From Inia geoffrensis (taxonomy: Eukaryota; Chordata; Mammalia; Artiodactyla; Iniidae), in assembly GCA_036417435.1 (NCBI GenBank), contig CM070899.1, positions 3,105,001 through 3,169,000 of the forward strand: 64,000 bases of DNA, in the 5' to 3' direction. Each line of letters opens with the position of its first letter. Position 1 is the stretch's first letter. Position numbers and translations under genes: made by a program. Below the pieces are notes generated by a model. That model was not told the DNA's origin. It made no database searches and worked only from the letters and a program-made list of their open reading frames with translations. Of this stretch, positions 12,986 through 24,004 are shown in pieces.

Positions 12986-13266
12986 AATTAATTAATTAAT
13001 TAATTAATTATATTTTTGGCTGCGTTAGGTCTTCGTTGCAGTGCACCGGCTTCTCATTGCAGTGGCTTCTCTTGTTGCAGAGCACGGGCTCTAGGTGCGA
13101 GGGCTTCAGTAGTTGTGGCTCACAGGCTCTAGAGCACAGGCTCAGCAGTTGCGGTGCACGGGCTTAGCTGCTCCACAGCATGTGGGATCTTCCCGGACCA
13201 GGGCTCGAACCCATGTCCCCTGCATTGGCAGGCGGATTCTTAACCACTGCACTGCCAGGGAAGCCC
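12986..13266 (-). mobile_element. CHR-2 type SINE, reverse orientation
   Basis: Reverse complement of a CHR-2 copy: tail as an (attaatta)n tract at the left, head as accactgcactgccagggaa at the right. Flanks cgccccttagatgtttttt (12967-12985) and cgtcccttaggtgtttttt (13267-13285) match at 17 of 19 bases and look like an aged target-site duplication. Confidence 0.92.
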
Positions 13267-14789
13267 CGTCCCTTAGGTGTTTTTTTTTTTTTTCCTTAGG
13301 TTTTAAGTTAAATGAGAACACACCTAAAAAAATAAATCAGTAGGAAACAGTAAAGTCCTACAATTTCCAGCCATACCTAGGAATTCATCCCACTGCTCAG
13401 ATTGGCAAAACAGTTTCAAATTATTTCATACCAGTTAGATTCCTTTCCAGATTAAAACAAACACAAAATACGAAATGTTAATGCCAAGACCCAATCGACT
13501 GGCAGTAAGACCATGCAGCAAAACATTTACAGTGTTTTACTTTTTAGAATGGCAGGTCTCTAGCAAATTTATGCATGCATCTATTCCACCGAAACTGCAA
13601 GCACAGCTCAAAATATGATCCTATTACATGTGCTGTTTCAAAGAGAACTCCAAAGAAATCAGGCTCATTCCTAACAATGCTGAGCTAGACATCAATATTT
13701 AGAAGAATGTCAGAATTCTAATTCTTGCTGTTGCCATCAAATATGCCCTTTTATTTAGTCACATCCAACATATTTAAATAAAGCTTTCAAAACGAATATA
13801 AACAAAATGTACCAAAAAACTGACCAACTTACTAAAAGATATATACAAGTTGATTTTTTTAAATATGTGGGGGAAACTTGGTGACAAGCTCTGCTTTATG
13901 TTCTGTGTATTAAAACAAAGATGGACTTGACCTACAAAATGAAGATAGGGTCAACTGTAACCAAAAAACAGTATGCTTCCCCTGGTGGCCAATCATGGAA
14001 TGGAGAAGGCATGCACAGAAGAGAAAAAGCCTTGTCTCGGAGTTCCATCCTGTCACTCTTATAAATGAGAAGTGACTACCAAAAAAGGAAGACGCGGGGG
14101 AAGGGGAAACTATCAAAAAGACTAACATAAGTTAAAAGGAATACAAACCTGGGCGGTAGACTACATATACTTTAAGAGATTTAAATCATCAACAGACCAA
14201 AATGTAGAAGGCAAATATGGGAAAGGTCATTTATTTCCAGAGTGCCCAAGAGCTCACTCAGGGATCCCTATGTATTTTCACTTCAAACAACACCCAGAGT
14301 TTCATACCTAAATAACAGCTTAAGAGCAATCGCCTTTTTCAAGGGCTAGATACTTGCAATTTTCTGCAGTCTTGTTTCCAAGGAAAAGCACTTACGCATT
14401 TATCCTCTCAAACTCGTGGTATAACCTACATAGAGAACCTTCAGTTCTAAAGCCCTCCAACCAGGAGGACTGTTAACTCCAGTTCCACAAGGTTCTCTTT
14501 TGAGTTTTATTTCTGAAAGAAAACCCACGTCCTTTCAAACATTTTCCATGCCAACAATCTTTTAAAGATAATCTTATACGGAGACAGGCTAGAATCTCAC
14601 TGACGAATTCCTTTGTCTGATTGGATTTTTCTGGTACTTTAAATCTGCTTCCACACAGAAGAGCAGCAAGAGTAGCGAATGTTCCAAGCTAGGGGGTAGG
14701 GATTTCTTGGAGGCGGACATCATTTGTTAGGCTAAAGCTTCTGAAGGTTCTAATCTTTCACAACCCGTTCCTTAGAAAAAAAAAAAAAA

Positions 14790-14815
14790 GCGGGGGGGGG
14801 GGGCGGGGGGGGGGG
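14790..14815. repeat. Poly(G) tract next to poly(A)
   Basis: A G run broken by two C residues follows directly on an A run of about 13. The G-rich strand could form a quadruplex. It marks the left shoulder of the RCOR1 CpG island and may be length-unstable. Confidence 0.85.
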
Positions 14816-15347
14816 AATACACACACATTTACAAATAGGTCCTAAAATCAAACTGCCACCAGCCAGTCTCTCTTCCCCGGGCAGGCGCCCTCTGGGAAGC
14901 ACACTTCTTTTATTAACTGGTTTTGGGAGATCTCAAGACGGGAGGGGAGTCGGGGCCAGGCAGGAGTCCAGGGGCGGGCAGGACGAGGAAAGGGCATGCG
15001 GGGCAACCCTCCGCTGGGGAGAAACGGGTCCGAGGACGTCCCAAGCCCAGGCGCTCGCAGGACGCTAACTCTCCGGCGCAGCCGCCCCTGCCCGGCCCCG
15101 GCGCGGCTCGTGCCGACCCGGGGACGCTGGAGCCCCCGGGCCAGGTGGCCAGGTGTGGCTGCGCGCCGCCGCCTCCAATCCGACCCGCCGCGGCGGCCGG
15201 GGCCTCCCCGGGGGCAGGCACGCCAGCAGGACACCCTTGCGCGGGTGTCTCCCCGCGGACAGCAGAACCCACACAGGCAAAAAGAAAGTTGTCCGAGGCC
15301 GTCCGCCCCCTCGGGTCGCCGGCCGGCCGGGCTGGGGCGCTACTCAC

Positions 15348-15407
15348 CGGGGTCGAAGTCTGGCACCACCGCCTGGTACTGGGGTCCGACCCGCATGCCG
15401 CCGCCAC
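15348..15407 (-). CDS. RCOR1: RCOR1 coding exon 2, start of ELM2 domain
   Basis: This 60-nt exon joins to exon 1 in phase 1 and encodes residues 95-114: GGGG then MRVGPQYQAVVPDFDP. That is the first strand of the ELM2 domain, which in CoREST contributes to HDAC1/2 binding together with SANT1. It is flanked by a good acceptor (ttccccgcag) and donor (G|GTGAGT). The last base opens a split codon, expected to be the alanine before KLARRSQ in the next exon. That next exon is not found in the remaining 15.3 kb on this side. The intron between exons 1 and 2 is only 79 bp (15408-15486), GC-rich and inside the CpG island. Confidence 0.96.
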
Positions 15408-15486
15408 CTGCGGGGAAGCAGAGAGGAGGTCAGCGGTCGGGCGGGCGGGCGGGCGTGCGGGGGCGGCGCGGGCGGCTGCCACTTAC

Positions 15487-15769
15487 CGTGTTCCTCGTCG
15501 CTGGACGAGCCCGAGCTGCCTTCCTCCCAGGAGTTGCTGCTGCTGTTGCCATTGGGCGCCGCCGCCGCCAAACTTTTATTCTGCCCATTATTGGGGGCGG
15601 CGGCAGCCGAGGCGGAGGCGGCGGTGGCCGAGGAGGCGGCGGCGGCCGAGGAGGCGACGGCGGCGGAGGCGGCCGAGGCGGCGGCGGCCGAGGCGGCCGC
15701 GTTGGCCGCGTTGTTCCTCCCTCTCCGCTTCCCTGAGACCTCGGGGCCCTTCTCCACCATGGCCGGCAT
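15487..15769 (-). CDS. RCOR1: RCOR1 (CoREST1) coding exon 1, partial CDS
   Basis: RCOR1 is the nuclear scaffold that links the demethylase KDM1A/LSD1 to HDAC1/2 and recruits them to REST and other repressors. This exon encodes residues 1-94 plus one base of codon 95. It starts MPAMVEKGPEVSGKRRGRNN, continues through an alanine/serine-rich tract (about residues 21-58), then PNNGQNKSLAAAAPNG and a Ser/Asp/Glu-rich end WEEGSSGSSSDEEH. This matches the human N-terminus as I recall it, except that the alanine tract is a few residues shorter. The exon ends at a consensus donor (G|GTAAGT, intron from 15486). The first ATG (15769) has a weak context (C at -3, C at +4); the in-frame ATG at 15760 (residue 4) has GCCATGG, an optimal context. 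The N-terminal tract is low complexity and probably disordered. Identity is very secure; the start used is less so. Confidence 0.97.
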
Positions 15770-16020
15770 CGGCGGGGGCCCGGACCGGGCGAAAGTGGCG
15801 GCGACCCGCGGCTCCTGAGGAGGGGGCGCCGGGCCGGGGGAGGGAGTGAGAGCGGGCGCGGAGGCGGGCGGGCGCGGCCGGAGCTCGCGGGCGCGAGTTG
15901 GGGCTGGGGCGGCCCTAGCGGGCGGAGAGCGGAGCCGCTTCAAGCCCCCAGCGCCGAGCCGAGCGCAACTTTCGCTCTCATCGCCGCCCGCACTTCACTG
16001 GCACTAACTACTCCAGGAGC
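15770..16020 (-). promoter_or_regulatory. RCOR1: RCOR1 5' UTR / core promoter with uORF
   Basis: GC-rich sequence directly upstream of the RCOR1 ATG. A 13-codon upstream ORF runs from an ATG at 15981 (G at -3) to a TGA at 15940-15942, reading MRAKVALGSALGA. The RCOR1 frame itself is open upstream of the ATG back to about 15943 but has no in-frame ATG there. The transcription start cannot be read from the sequence; a start near or above 16.0 kb would include the uORF. Confidence 0.6.
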
Positions 16021-16029
16021 AGCGAGCGG

Positions 16030-16265
16030 GAGGGGAGGGGGCGGGGCCTGGGCGAGCGGGGGAAGCCGCGCGCAGCCCAACCCGGCGCGGGGTGGCTCCG
16101 CCCCCGGCGTGCTCCCATTGGCTCTTGTGGGATTTGGACGGCGAGCGGCAGCCAGATTGGCTCCGCGTACCAGTCTGTCCAAGGGGCCGGGGCGGGAGAG
16201 CGGGGAGGGGGAGGCTCCGGGCTTCCGTTGGTCAGGTTCGGTTGACGCGTATCGCCCGCTGTACG
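16030..16265 (-). promoter_or_regulatory. RCOR1: RCOR1 upstream promoter: GC and CCAAT boxes
   Basis: On the minus strand there are CCAAT boxes at 16117-16121 and 16156-16160 and a weaker CCAAC near 16226. GC boxes (Sp/KLF type) lie at 16037-16048 and 16097-16106. There is no convincing TATA box, as expected for a CpG-island housekeeping-type promoter. The element spacing fits a start site near 16.0 kb. Confidence 0.6.
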
Positions 16266-16420
16266 TGGTTTGAGGTTTGCAATCTCTCTACGCCCCATGA
16301 TCCATCTCTCTAGGCAATAGCAAGGAGTTAGCTGTCCTCCCCGCCCCCTCCTTCTGCCGGTCCCCCCTTTCACCTGCGCGCGCCCCCCGCGGCCTCTGCC
16401 CCCACGTTCTCCGAAGGGCT

Positions 16421-19400
16421 CCACTGAGGATACCATTGGTTTCAAAAAGTAAAATATACGCGACACGAGAACAGAAATTGAATGCAAGGTTGGGACTACT
16501 TTCCCCCTCGCGCGGAAGATTACATCTCACAGTTTGAATGGGTTCTATACAAAGAGGGGAAACTAATTGGAAGAAACTAATTGCGCCCCCACCTTTCCCA
16601 AGGGATTTGGGGGTTACTCAGCGCCGGGGGAACCCTGGTGCAGGGGACAGGCTTCCCAGGTGACAGTCACCCCCGGAGTAGAAGAAAGCAGTGTAGGATC
16701 TCAGGGGGTTTAGTGGAGCTTTCTGCTAATTTGGTGGGGGGAGGTTGGAAGTCGCCGCGATTGCCCGAGTTTCGGGGCGCGCCGCGCCTGCGAGGCCGGA
16801 GGAGAGGGTCCTCTGCCCCTGCCCGGTAGCAGGGTCGGGGCTCGGGGTCCCTGCCGTCCCGGATGGCCGTTTGGAGAGCTGTGAAGGAGCTGAATTGTCA
16901 CGGGGAGAGGAACACTTAAAAATGGGGCGGGGGACTTACAGAAATGGGCTGGGGTCCGGGAAGGGTAAGGAGGAAGAAGCTATTTTCATCCCAAGCCTTT
17001 GGTAGGGGAGGAGGGTCAACTTCCTCCGAGGCAAGAGCCACTTTCCGGATCTGCTGCCTGCCCCGCCTCCCCCACTCCACCCCTTGCCCCAGAGAGTGAC
17101 CACCGGCCGACGCGAGGCTGCTTTTATAGCTGGGGGGGGGGGGGGGGGAGATGGGAGAGTGTGTGACTCCCCTGGAGGTCTGTATCTGCTCCACCCCCAC
17201 CGATCCCCCCAAACAACGCGCTCTTCGTACATAATCAGGAATAATCAGGAGGCGAGAGGTCTATAAATGAAAAAAATGTATTTTTTTAATGTAGTGGATG
17301 GCTATTTTTCTTTTAAGTTACTTCAAACCTGAGCTTAATATGGGGACAGTTTACACCAGCTCTGGTTATAAATAGCTACAGGGAGAAATCTGAAGTTTTA
17401 TGGTTTTAAAGCCTGAATAAATAAGCAGGATGTTCTCCACGTTTTTTGCAGCATGAGCCATCATTATTACTTCAGTGAAGTGACCATGTTCAATTCTGCC
17501 TGAATGAACTGTAAGAAAAAGCTCTGGGAGCCCTCCCCATGGAGGAGAACTGCCCCTGCCAAGTTCAGGGTCGCAGCTCCTGGATTCCCCTTAAAAGGAC
17601 ACTCATCTCCTAGGAGAGCCCAGGTAGCGCAGGTGTGTGCCCCGGGATACTCCCCAACAGCTGGCCTGGGTAGGATGCAGACAGCAAAGCCAAGGGTTAG
17701 GAACCAGAGGTGGCATTCCCCGGGCTGAACCACCTGGCCGAGGGCTGTGACTCATCTAGAGGTGAGCACTGTGTGAGGAATGAGGTTAAGAGCCCTCTGC
17801 CCTGCTTGCTTAGTGTCTATGAAGTTATACCACAAGACTCGGGATAGATTAGCCTACAAGGGCACAAAGGTGATATTGAGTCATTTATTAGAGCAGCAGG
17901 TATGGCACAGCACATGGGGTCACCAGCACCACCTACCAAACCCCAACGTTGGAGCTACTTCCTGGCTGGGTTATAACAATGGGTGCATCACTGGACCTTC
18001 CAGCCATTCACTTTTTTCAACAAATATTAACACCTAACATGTGCCAGGCCCCATTCTATTTTGAAGCCAAAGCCACACAGATACTGGCCTTGACCCTGTC
18101 AGCTTCCTTGTCTGTAAAACACAGATAATAGTAACTACCTCCTGGCCTGGTGGAGTTTTTACAGATTCCATCTCTCCAGCCCCTCTTCTTCCAATCATAG
18201 GGAACCCCTCAACCTGAAGGAAACCCCCTTTCCTGCCCCTGCCTATTGTTTGGGGTGGCAGAAGGTGGCCCACACACAACGCTTCTGATTGGGAATTTGT
18301 GACCTCGGAACTTCAAACTGGCACTCCATCGAGTCAGCAGCCCCACCATGTTTTTCGGTGACACCCTCTCCCACCCTCTAAGTCTAAGAGTTCACACCTT
18401 CTCTCCTCTCCTCACACTTCCCACAGACCCTTCTGCCCTCACTCCCAGCCAGTGACCTCACCTCATTCTTCAGTGGGAAAAACTGAATCCATCAGATGGG
18501 CCCTCATCTTCCAGTCCCCAAGCTGACACATCTGCCTGCTTGGCAACCCCTCCCCCTCCGTCTCGTCTCTCCCACCCCAATCTTGATCTCAGGCACCCAC
18601 CTCCGGCTGCCCTCCCCTTGCTACTCTCCTGTACCATCAGCTTCTCTCTCTCTTTCCCCTTGGCTAGCATTTTCCCAAAAAAGGGGGAAAAACTCTCCCT
18701 TGCTCCCAAGCCCCTTTCTGCCTCCTCCCCATTTCTCTACTCCCACGACAGAAGACAGAAAACTCCAAAGATGTGTCCATACCTGCCTTCCCCACTCCCT
18801 CCCTTCCCAGTCTCTCCTCACCCCACCCCAGCAGGGCTGTGTGCCTACTCCTATCTATTGCTAAGGTCACCCACAAGCTCCCGGCTGCCCGATCCAGCGG
18901 TCACTTCCTGGAACACTGCCCTTCTCAGCAGCACCTGAGTCCGCCACTCCTCCCTCTGGAAATTCCCTCTCTTGTCTGGGCCTTGGTTCCCCTCCTACTT
19001 CACAGACCGCTCCCCCACAGTCAGTCCCCTGTGCAGCTTCCACCCTCTCCTTCCAACCTGTAGTCGTTGGGGTTCCTCCTGGGCCCCCTTCTCTGTGCCT
19101 GATGCATAGTAGGCACTCATTAACCACAGAGTGAGAAATAAAGGGAACACAGGCTGCTGTGGGTGCACAGAGCAGGAGCCAGTCCTAGTGGGGGGAAGGT
19201 TCCTGGCATAGGTGAGGTCTGACCAAGACAACATGAAATATGCCCTATAAGGGGGACCTTTGGTTTTGTCAGCCCAGCGTCTCCCAAGTGTCTACCCATC
19301 CACAACACCCTCCTCCCGGTGGTTGGCTTGGGGCTTCCCCATCTCTAACCGGCACGTGGCCCAGGCCTGGCCAATCAGAGCACCCCAGACCTCTGGCTAC

Positions 19401-19925
19401 AGTGATTGGCTCCGCAAGGACACATGACCTAGCCAGGCCAATCAAGGGTCTTTCTGGAACTTTTTCCTGGAACTCTCAGGAAGGAAGGGACCTCTCTCTC
19501 TCTCTCTCTGTCTCTCTCTCTGAAATCAGGACCTGAAGCTCTAAAGCCTAGAACCTCCAAAGCAGGGCCAGGGTTGGGGCAGGCAGGACAGGCCCCACTG
19601 GGGCTGGAAGCTGGAGGAGGCGTTTGTGCCCCGGGGGCTCGCTTGCCCACCCCAGTCCAGGGCCTGTTCCAGGGAGCCCTTCTTACCCCACCAGTCTGTG
19701 GAAAAAGGCCGGTTGAGTCCTGATAGGATCTTTTGACCTCTCCCCACTGTCCAAATCGCATAAGCCAGGCCTGAAATCCTGGCTTTTAAAATAGAGCGAT
19801 TGGACTTTCTGTTACAACTCAAAGAATCCTGGATGTTACGAATAATTAGGCATTAATCCTGTGCAGAACGAGAGAAAGGAGACGCTGGCAGAGAAATAGC
19901 ACCTTCCTGTCCCCTGTGAAAGGCT
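16421..19925. other. RCOR1 upstream flank, mostly unique
   Basis: GC-rich until about 17.2 kb, then mixed sequence. I see no coding gene. MIR-like scraps lie near 18080-18150 (cttccttgtctgtaaaac). 18.3-19.0 kb is C/T-rich on the plus strand. 19340-19480 holds three CCAAT boxes in a segment resembling an old interspersed repeat. A short (tc)n tract lies at 19494-19521. Confidence 0.6.
17132..17148. repeat. Poly(G) tract
   Basis: An uninterrupted run of 17 G about 1.1 kb upstream of the RCOR1 promoter. Quadruplex potential; likely polymorphic. Confidence 0.85.
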
Positions 19926-19929
19926 TAAA

Positions 19930-20090
19930 GATAATAGCTAATATCTTCAGGGTGTAACTGTGCCTGGTTGTGCTCTCTGTGTAGAAATCGTCAGTGCTTT
20001 TAATCCGCCCAGTACTCCCACTGGGTGTACACGGTTATGACCGGCTCATCCACACCTTGTAGGTAGGGAAACTGAGGCACCTCGAGGTGA
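19930..20090 (+). repeat. MIR-like fragment
   Basis: taatagctaatatcttcagg at the start and gtagggaaactgaggcacct at the end are the MIR core and 3' pattern on the plus strand; diverged. Confidence 0.6.
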
Positions 20091-20464
20091 AGTTTCCGCC
20101 TGAACCGTGCGACCCCACTCACCGGCAGGCCTCAGCCACGTAGCCCTGCAGCAGCGGGCCTCACCAGAGACCTAAGAATGTTGGGAGGACCAGGCATGAG
20201 GATGTGGGCAGAATGCCTTGTCTGAGTCTACACATAGTGTTTATAATTCTTATTGCTGCTTTTTTTTTGTTTTAGTGGTATTGTTAGATGCCTTGTTAGA
20301 AAATTCTGCCAGGCAAGGAGTAACTTCCCCAAAGGTGGACCAGGCAGAAGGCAGAGTGTGGGCTGGCAGGAAAACAGCCAGAAGCCAGTCCTGGGAGGGT
20401 TCGTTTCCCCCACAAGGCTCTTCAGAAACTGAGACTGGACAGGAATTTTAGCCATCTTAGGAGT

Positions 20465-20696
20465 TCTTTTTCTTTTTTTTTTTTTGGCTGCGTTGGGTCT
20501 TCATTGTGGTGCACGGGCTTCTCATCACGGTGGCTTCTCGTCATGGAGCTTGGGCTCTAGGTGCGTGGGCTTCAGTAGTTGTGGCTCGCAGACTTAGTTG
20601 CTCTGCGGCATGTGGGATCTTCCCGGACCAGGGCTCAAATCTGTGTCCCCTGCACTGGCAAGTGGATTCTTAACCACTGTGCCACCAGGGAAGTCC
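20465..20696 (-). mobile_element. CHR SINE, reverse orientation
   Basis: T-rich tail at the left, then ggctgcgttgggtcttcatt and the inverted head accaccagggaagtccc at the right. Flanking copies of atcttaggagttctt (20454-20468) and atcctaggagttctt (20697-20711) form the target-site duplication. Confidence 0.92.
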
Positions 20697-20699
20697 CAT

Positions 20700-20930
20700 C
20701 CTAGGAGTTCTTAACCTGCAGTCTGTGGATAGATTTCAGGGGTACCATGAACCTGGGAGGGTACTTACAGGTTTATTTAAATGAAACTTTAACTGAAATC
20801 TAGTATTTTCTTCAGTTATGAATGTAGGCGGTACTAGCAATGGCTGGGACTATGGCATCCCTAGAAATCATGATACTGTCTCATCACATTACATGTTGGA
20901 GAGATCTCAGAACAGTGTGTACAGTCATCT
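20700..20930 (+). mobile_element. Probable old hAT-type DNA element
   Basis: The pattern gttcttaacctgcagtctgtgg, then a long stretch with ttcagttatgaatgtaggc and atcacattacatgttg, resembles a dispersed mammalian DNA-transposon fossil. The SINE at 20465-20696 is inserted at its left end. Family not assigned. Confidence 0.4.
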
Positions 20931-20984
20931 CCAAAATTACAGAAGATATTAGACCTGCTGCCAGATCTTGTTACTAATGTGTTA

Positions 20985-22345
20985 ATAACCAAAGAAAAAA
21001 ACTCAAAATGGATTGTATACCTAACTGTAAGAGCTAAAACCATAAAACTCTTAGGAGAAAGCACAGGAGTAAATCTTCACTTCGCAAGGAGTGACCTTGA
21101 GTAGGCAAAGCCTTCTTAAATACCATTCCAAGAGCATAAGGAACAAAAGGAAAAAAATTAGATAAATTGGACTTCATCAAAATTTTAATTTGGGTTTTGT
21201 TTTTTTTTTTGCAAATGATGCCATCAATAAAGTTAAAAACAGTCCACACAGTGGGAGACAATATTTGCAAAACATGCCCGGTAAAGGACTTTATCTAGAA
21301 CATGTAAAGAATTCTCACAACTCAATAATAAAAGATGAATAAAATGGGTAAAGTATCTGAATAAATATTTCTCCAAAGAAAGTATACAAATTGCTAATAA
21401 GCACATGAAAAGTTGCCCAACATTAGCCACCAGGGAAATGAAAATCGAAACTGCAGTGAGATACCACTAGGTATCCTAGCCTACTATGATAGCTATAATA
21501 AAAAAGAGTGGTAATAACAAGTATTGGGGAGCATGTGGAAACGTTGAAACCTTCATACACAGCTGGTGTGAAATGATGCAGCTGCTTCGAAAAACAGTCT
21601 GGCAGTTCCTCAAAAAGTTAAAAATATAGTAACCATATGACCCAGCAATCCAACTTGTAGAAAGGTAACCAAAAGAATGAAAACATATGCCCACACAAAA
21701 ACCTGTGCACAAATGCTCATAGTGGTGTTATTCACAATAGCCAAAAAGTGGAAAAAACTTAATGTCCATCAACTGATGAATGGATAAACAAAATGTGGTC
21801 TATCCATAAGATGGAATATTTTTTTAACTTCATTTTTCAATTAATTAATTTTTTCGGCCGTGTCGCGGCTTGCAGGATCTTAGTTCCTCAACCGGGGATC
21901 AAACCTGTGCCTCCTGTGGTAGAAGCACAGAGTCCTAACCACTGGACGGCCAGGGAGTTCCCTCATAAGATGGAATATTATTCAGCCATAAAAAGGAAGA
22001 GAATGCTGACATGTGCCACAACATGGGCGAGCCTTGAAAACATTATGTTAAATGAAAGAAGCCAGTCACAAGAGAGCACATACTATATGATTCCACTTAC
22101 GTAAAATGTCCAGAGTTGGCAAATGAATAGAGACAGAAAGAAAATTTTTGGCAGCTGGGAGAGGAGGGCACTAGGCAGTGACTGCTGATGGGAACGGGGT
22201 TTCTTTTAGATGTGAGGAAATGTTCTAAAATTGATGGTAGTGCTGGTTGTACAACACTGTGAATATACTAAAAACCATTGAATTACACACTTTAAATGGG
22301 TACATTGTATGGTATATGAATTCTGTTTCAATAAAGCTGTTTTCA
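20985..22345 (+). mobile_element. L1 fragment: ORF2 3' half plus 3' end
   Basis: About 1.3 kb of continuous old L1: ORF2 sequence (gacaatatttgcaaaacatg; aatgtccatcaactgatgaa) through to a 3' terminus tatatgaattctgtttcaat followed by aaagctgtttt. Many stops and shifts, so it is inactive. A reverse SINE (21821-21963) interrupts it. Confidence 0.88.
21821..21963 (-). mobile_element. Older CHR-1-like SINE, reverse, inside L1
   Basis: Reverse complement of gggaactccctggcggtcca and a short tRNA-like body. A perfect 16-bp duplication cataagatggaatatt lies at 21805-21820 and 21964-21979, so the host L1 reads straight on across the insertion. Confidence 0.93.
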
Positions 22346-24004
22346 ATAAAACCTCCCTCCTAGGCCTGGAGATCTCAGGTGCGGCCCTCCACACCGGCCT
22401 CCTCGGGTGCTGCGGTTGAAGTTCTAACTTTGCCCGGATGCCAGGGCCAGCAATGGGTGACTACAGGAAGGCCACCTGAGGCTCCTGTCTCACAGGTCCC
22501 TGCTCGGTCAGGTCCCCGTTGTGCATTATGGCAGCCCCAAGTCAAGTCTTGCAGCCTCGACCTCCACGTTACAATGAGAGTCAGAGGCCAAGCCACAGCC
22601 TGTCTTCGGGGTGGGACTTGGGAGTGGAAGTATCAGGCCCAGGCCCTTCCTGCCCAGTTCCCCCCGCTCTTTCTTTAAGGACCTTCAGGAATGTTTCACT
22701 CTTTATCTAAGAGCCCTCCCCAAGAGAATTTGGGAGATGGCCACAGGCCTGGGATAAGCGTGGGGCCTCCGAGGGTGACCCCCTCAAGGGGCTACAGGCT
22801 TGTGAGAGGACCAGCTGAGACAGACCTTAGCCCCAGGCCTACAGGTGGCTGAGGGAGGTCTCCTTGCTAGAGCCCAGTGGCCCTCCAGCCCTAGGTCTGT
22901 CTCAAGTTTCCACACTTTGGGGACCCCTCCCTTCCTGGGGTTGCCCCAAGCATGCTGCTCCCGCCAGGCCACGTGGCCCACTCCTTCATGTCTCAGCTCA
23001 CAGGTCACCTCCTCCAAGGAGCCCTTCTGACTTCCCTGACCACCTGAGGCCCCTGTCCCAGCCCAGGTCCCTGAGATCCTCCTTCCTGGGACCGATCACA
23101 ATTATAATGGTCTATGTGTGGCACTCTCTTTCTCTCCCTCTGGAAAGTAAGCTCCATGAGGCTACTCTGTGGTCTGTGAGCCTCACGCACAGCAGGGCTC
23201 ATTAAATCACCACTGCTGACTGTTGTGGGGTCAGGCTGGGACATTTAAACAAGACCTGAGTCAGAGCGTAAACATCGCTGGGCAGTAAATGCTGAGCATA
23301 GCACTGGCTTCCCAGGTAGCCCCGTGGCTGGCAGATGCCGGCTTTCAGGCTGCCGCCTGGCTGCACTCAAACATTCAGACCCTCAGAGAGAGAACTGCCC
23401 CTTCTCTCATCTAGAACCTGCCTTCCAGCATGTGGTTTCCTGTCCGAGGACCCACCCCTTATCTACAGGAGCGACAGTGGGAGTAGGACCCCCTCCTCCC
23501 CTCACCCCACAGGATGTTGTGTCTGAAAGAGGCAAACCTGCTAAAGCCCCCCTGAGACAAACAGACACACAGACAGGGGAGACAGATGGCCCTGGCAGTT
23601 GGCGTGGGAGCGCTTAGTCCTGGAGCCAGGTCACGCCACAGCCACAGGAGCTGCAGGGGACCTTCTCCTGGGCAGAGTGGGTGGTACCTGCGCGGTTCCT
23701 CCTCCCCTCCCTGTTTGAATGTCGGACACCCTCCCTTCGTCCCAGAACAGCCAAGCGCATCCTTGAAACGTGGACTGGATCCTGCCCTTCCGGGCACACA
23801 ACCCCCAGGGCTTCCTGCTGAGGATAAAATTCAAAGCCCCCTCAGAGAGATCCAGGCCCCCAGGGACGCGTCTCCCTCCCCGCCTTCGACTCACGGCCTC
23901 TCCCTCATCTCTTCGGGGACTTTGCACAGGCTGTTCCTGGCCTGGAACACCTCTCCCCACCTGACTCGGCCATCACCTGCTCGGAGAGCCTTCCCACCTC
24001 CAGT
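22346..24004. other. Intergenic segment with L2-like pieces
   Basis: No coding gene seen. L2-like sequence lies at about 23000-23215 (ccttctgacttccctgacca; aagtaagctccatgaggct) and 23800-24000 (gcacaggctgttcctggcct). The remainder appears to be unique GC-rich DNA. Confidence 0.5.

Larger units (their letters stand above)
1..15347 (-). other. RCOR1: RCOR1 intron 2 (5' part)
   Basis: Everything left of the exon 2 donor is intron 2, running off the window. Besides the repeats listed separately, the stretches 605-1930, 5546-5877, 6028-7640, 7840-8350, 8800-11000, 11255-11950, 12263-12965 and 13290-14780 are AT-rich sequence in which I see no conserved coding frame or RNA gene. Weak L2/MIR-like scraps may lie near 8990-9180 and 10740-10815. 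I looked for an RCOR1 exon 3 reading KLARRSQERDNLGMLVW on the minus strand and did not find it. Confidence 0.9.
14900..16420. promoter_or_regulatory. RCOR1: CpG island over RCOR1 promoter and exons 1-2
   Basis: Very high G+C with CpG at near-expected frequency, contrasting sharply with the AT-rich intron to the left. It covers the upstream promoter, 5' UTR, both coding exons, the 79-bp intron and the first 400 bp of intron 2. The long open frames seen here on both strands are a by-product of the base composition, apart from the RCOR1 frame itself. Confidence 0.9.

Noticed and set aside
14923..15849. 308-codon plus-strand open frame across the RCOR1 CpG island
   Set aside because: It is the antisense shadow of RCOR1 exons 1-2 and promoter; the Arg/Pro-rich product mirrors the alanine-tract codons.
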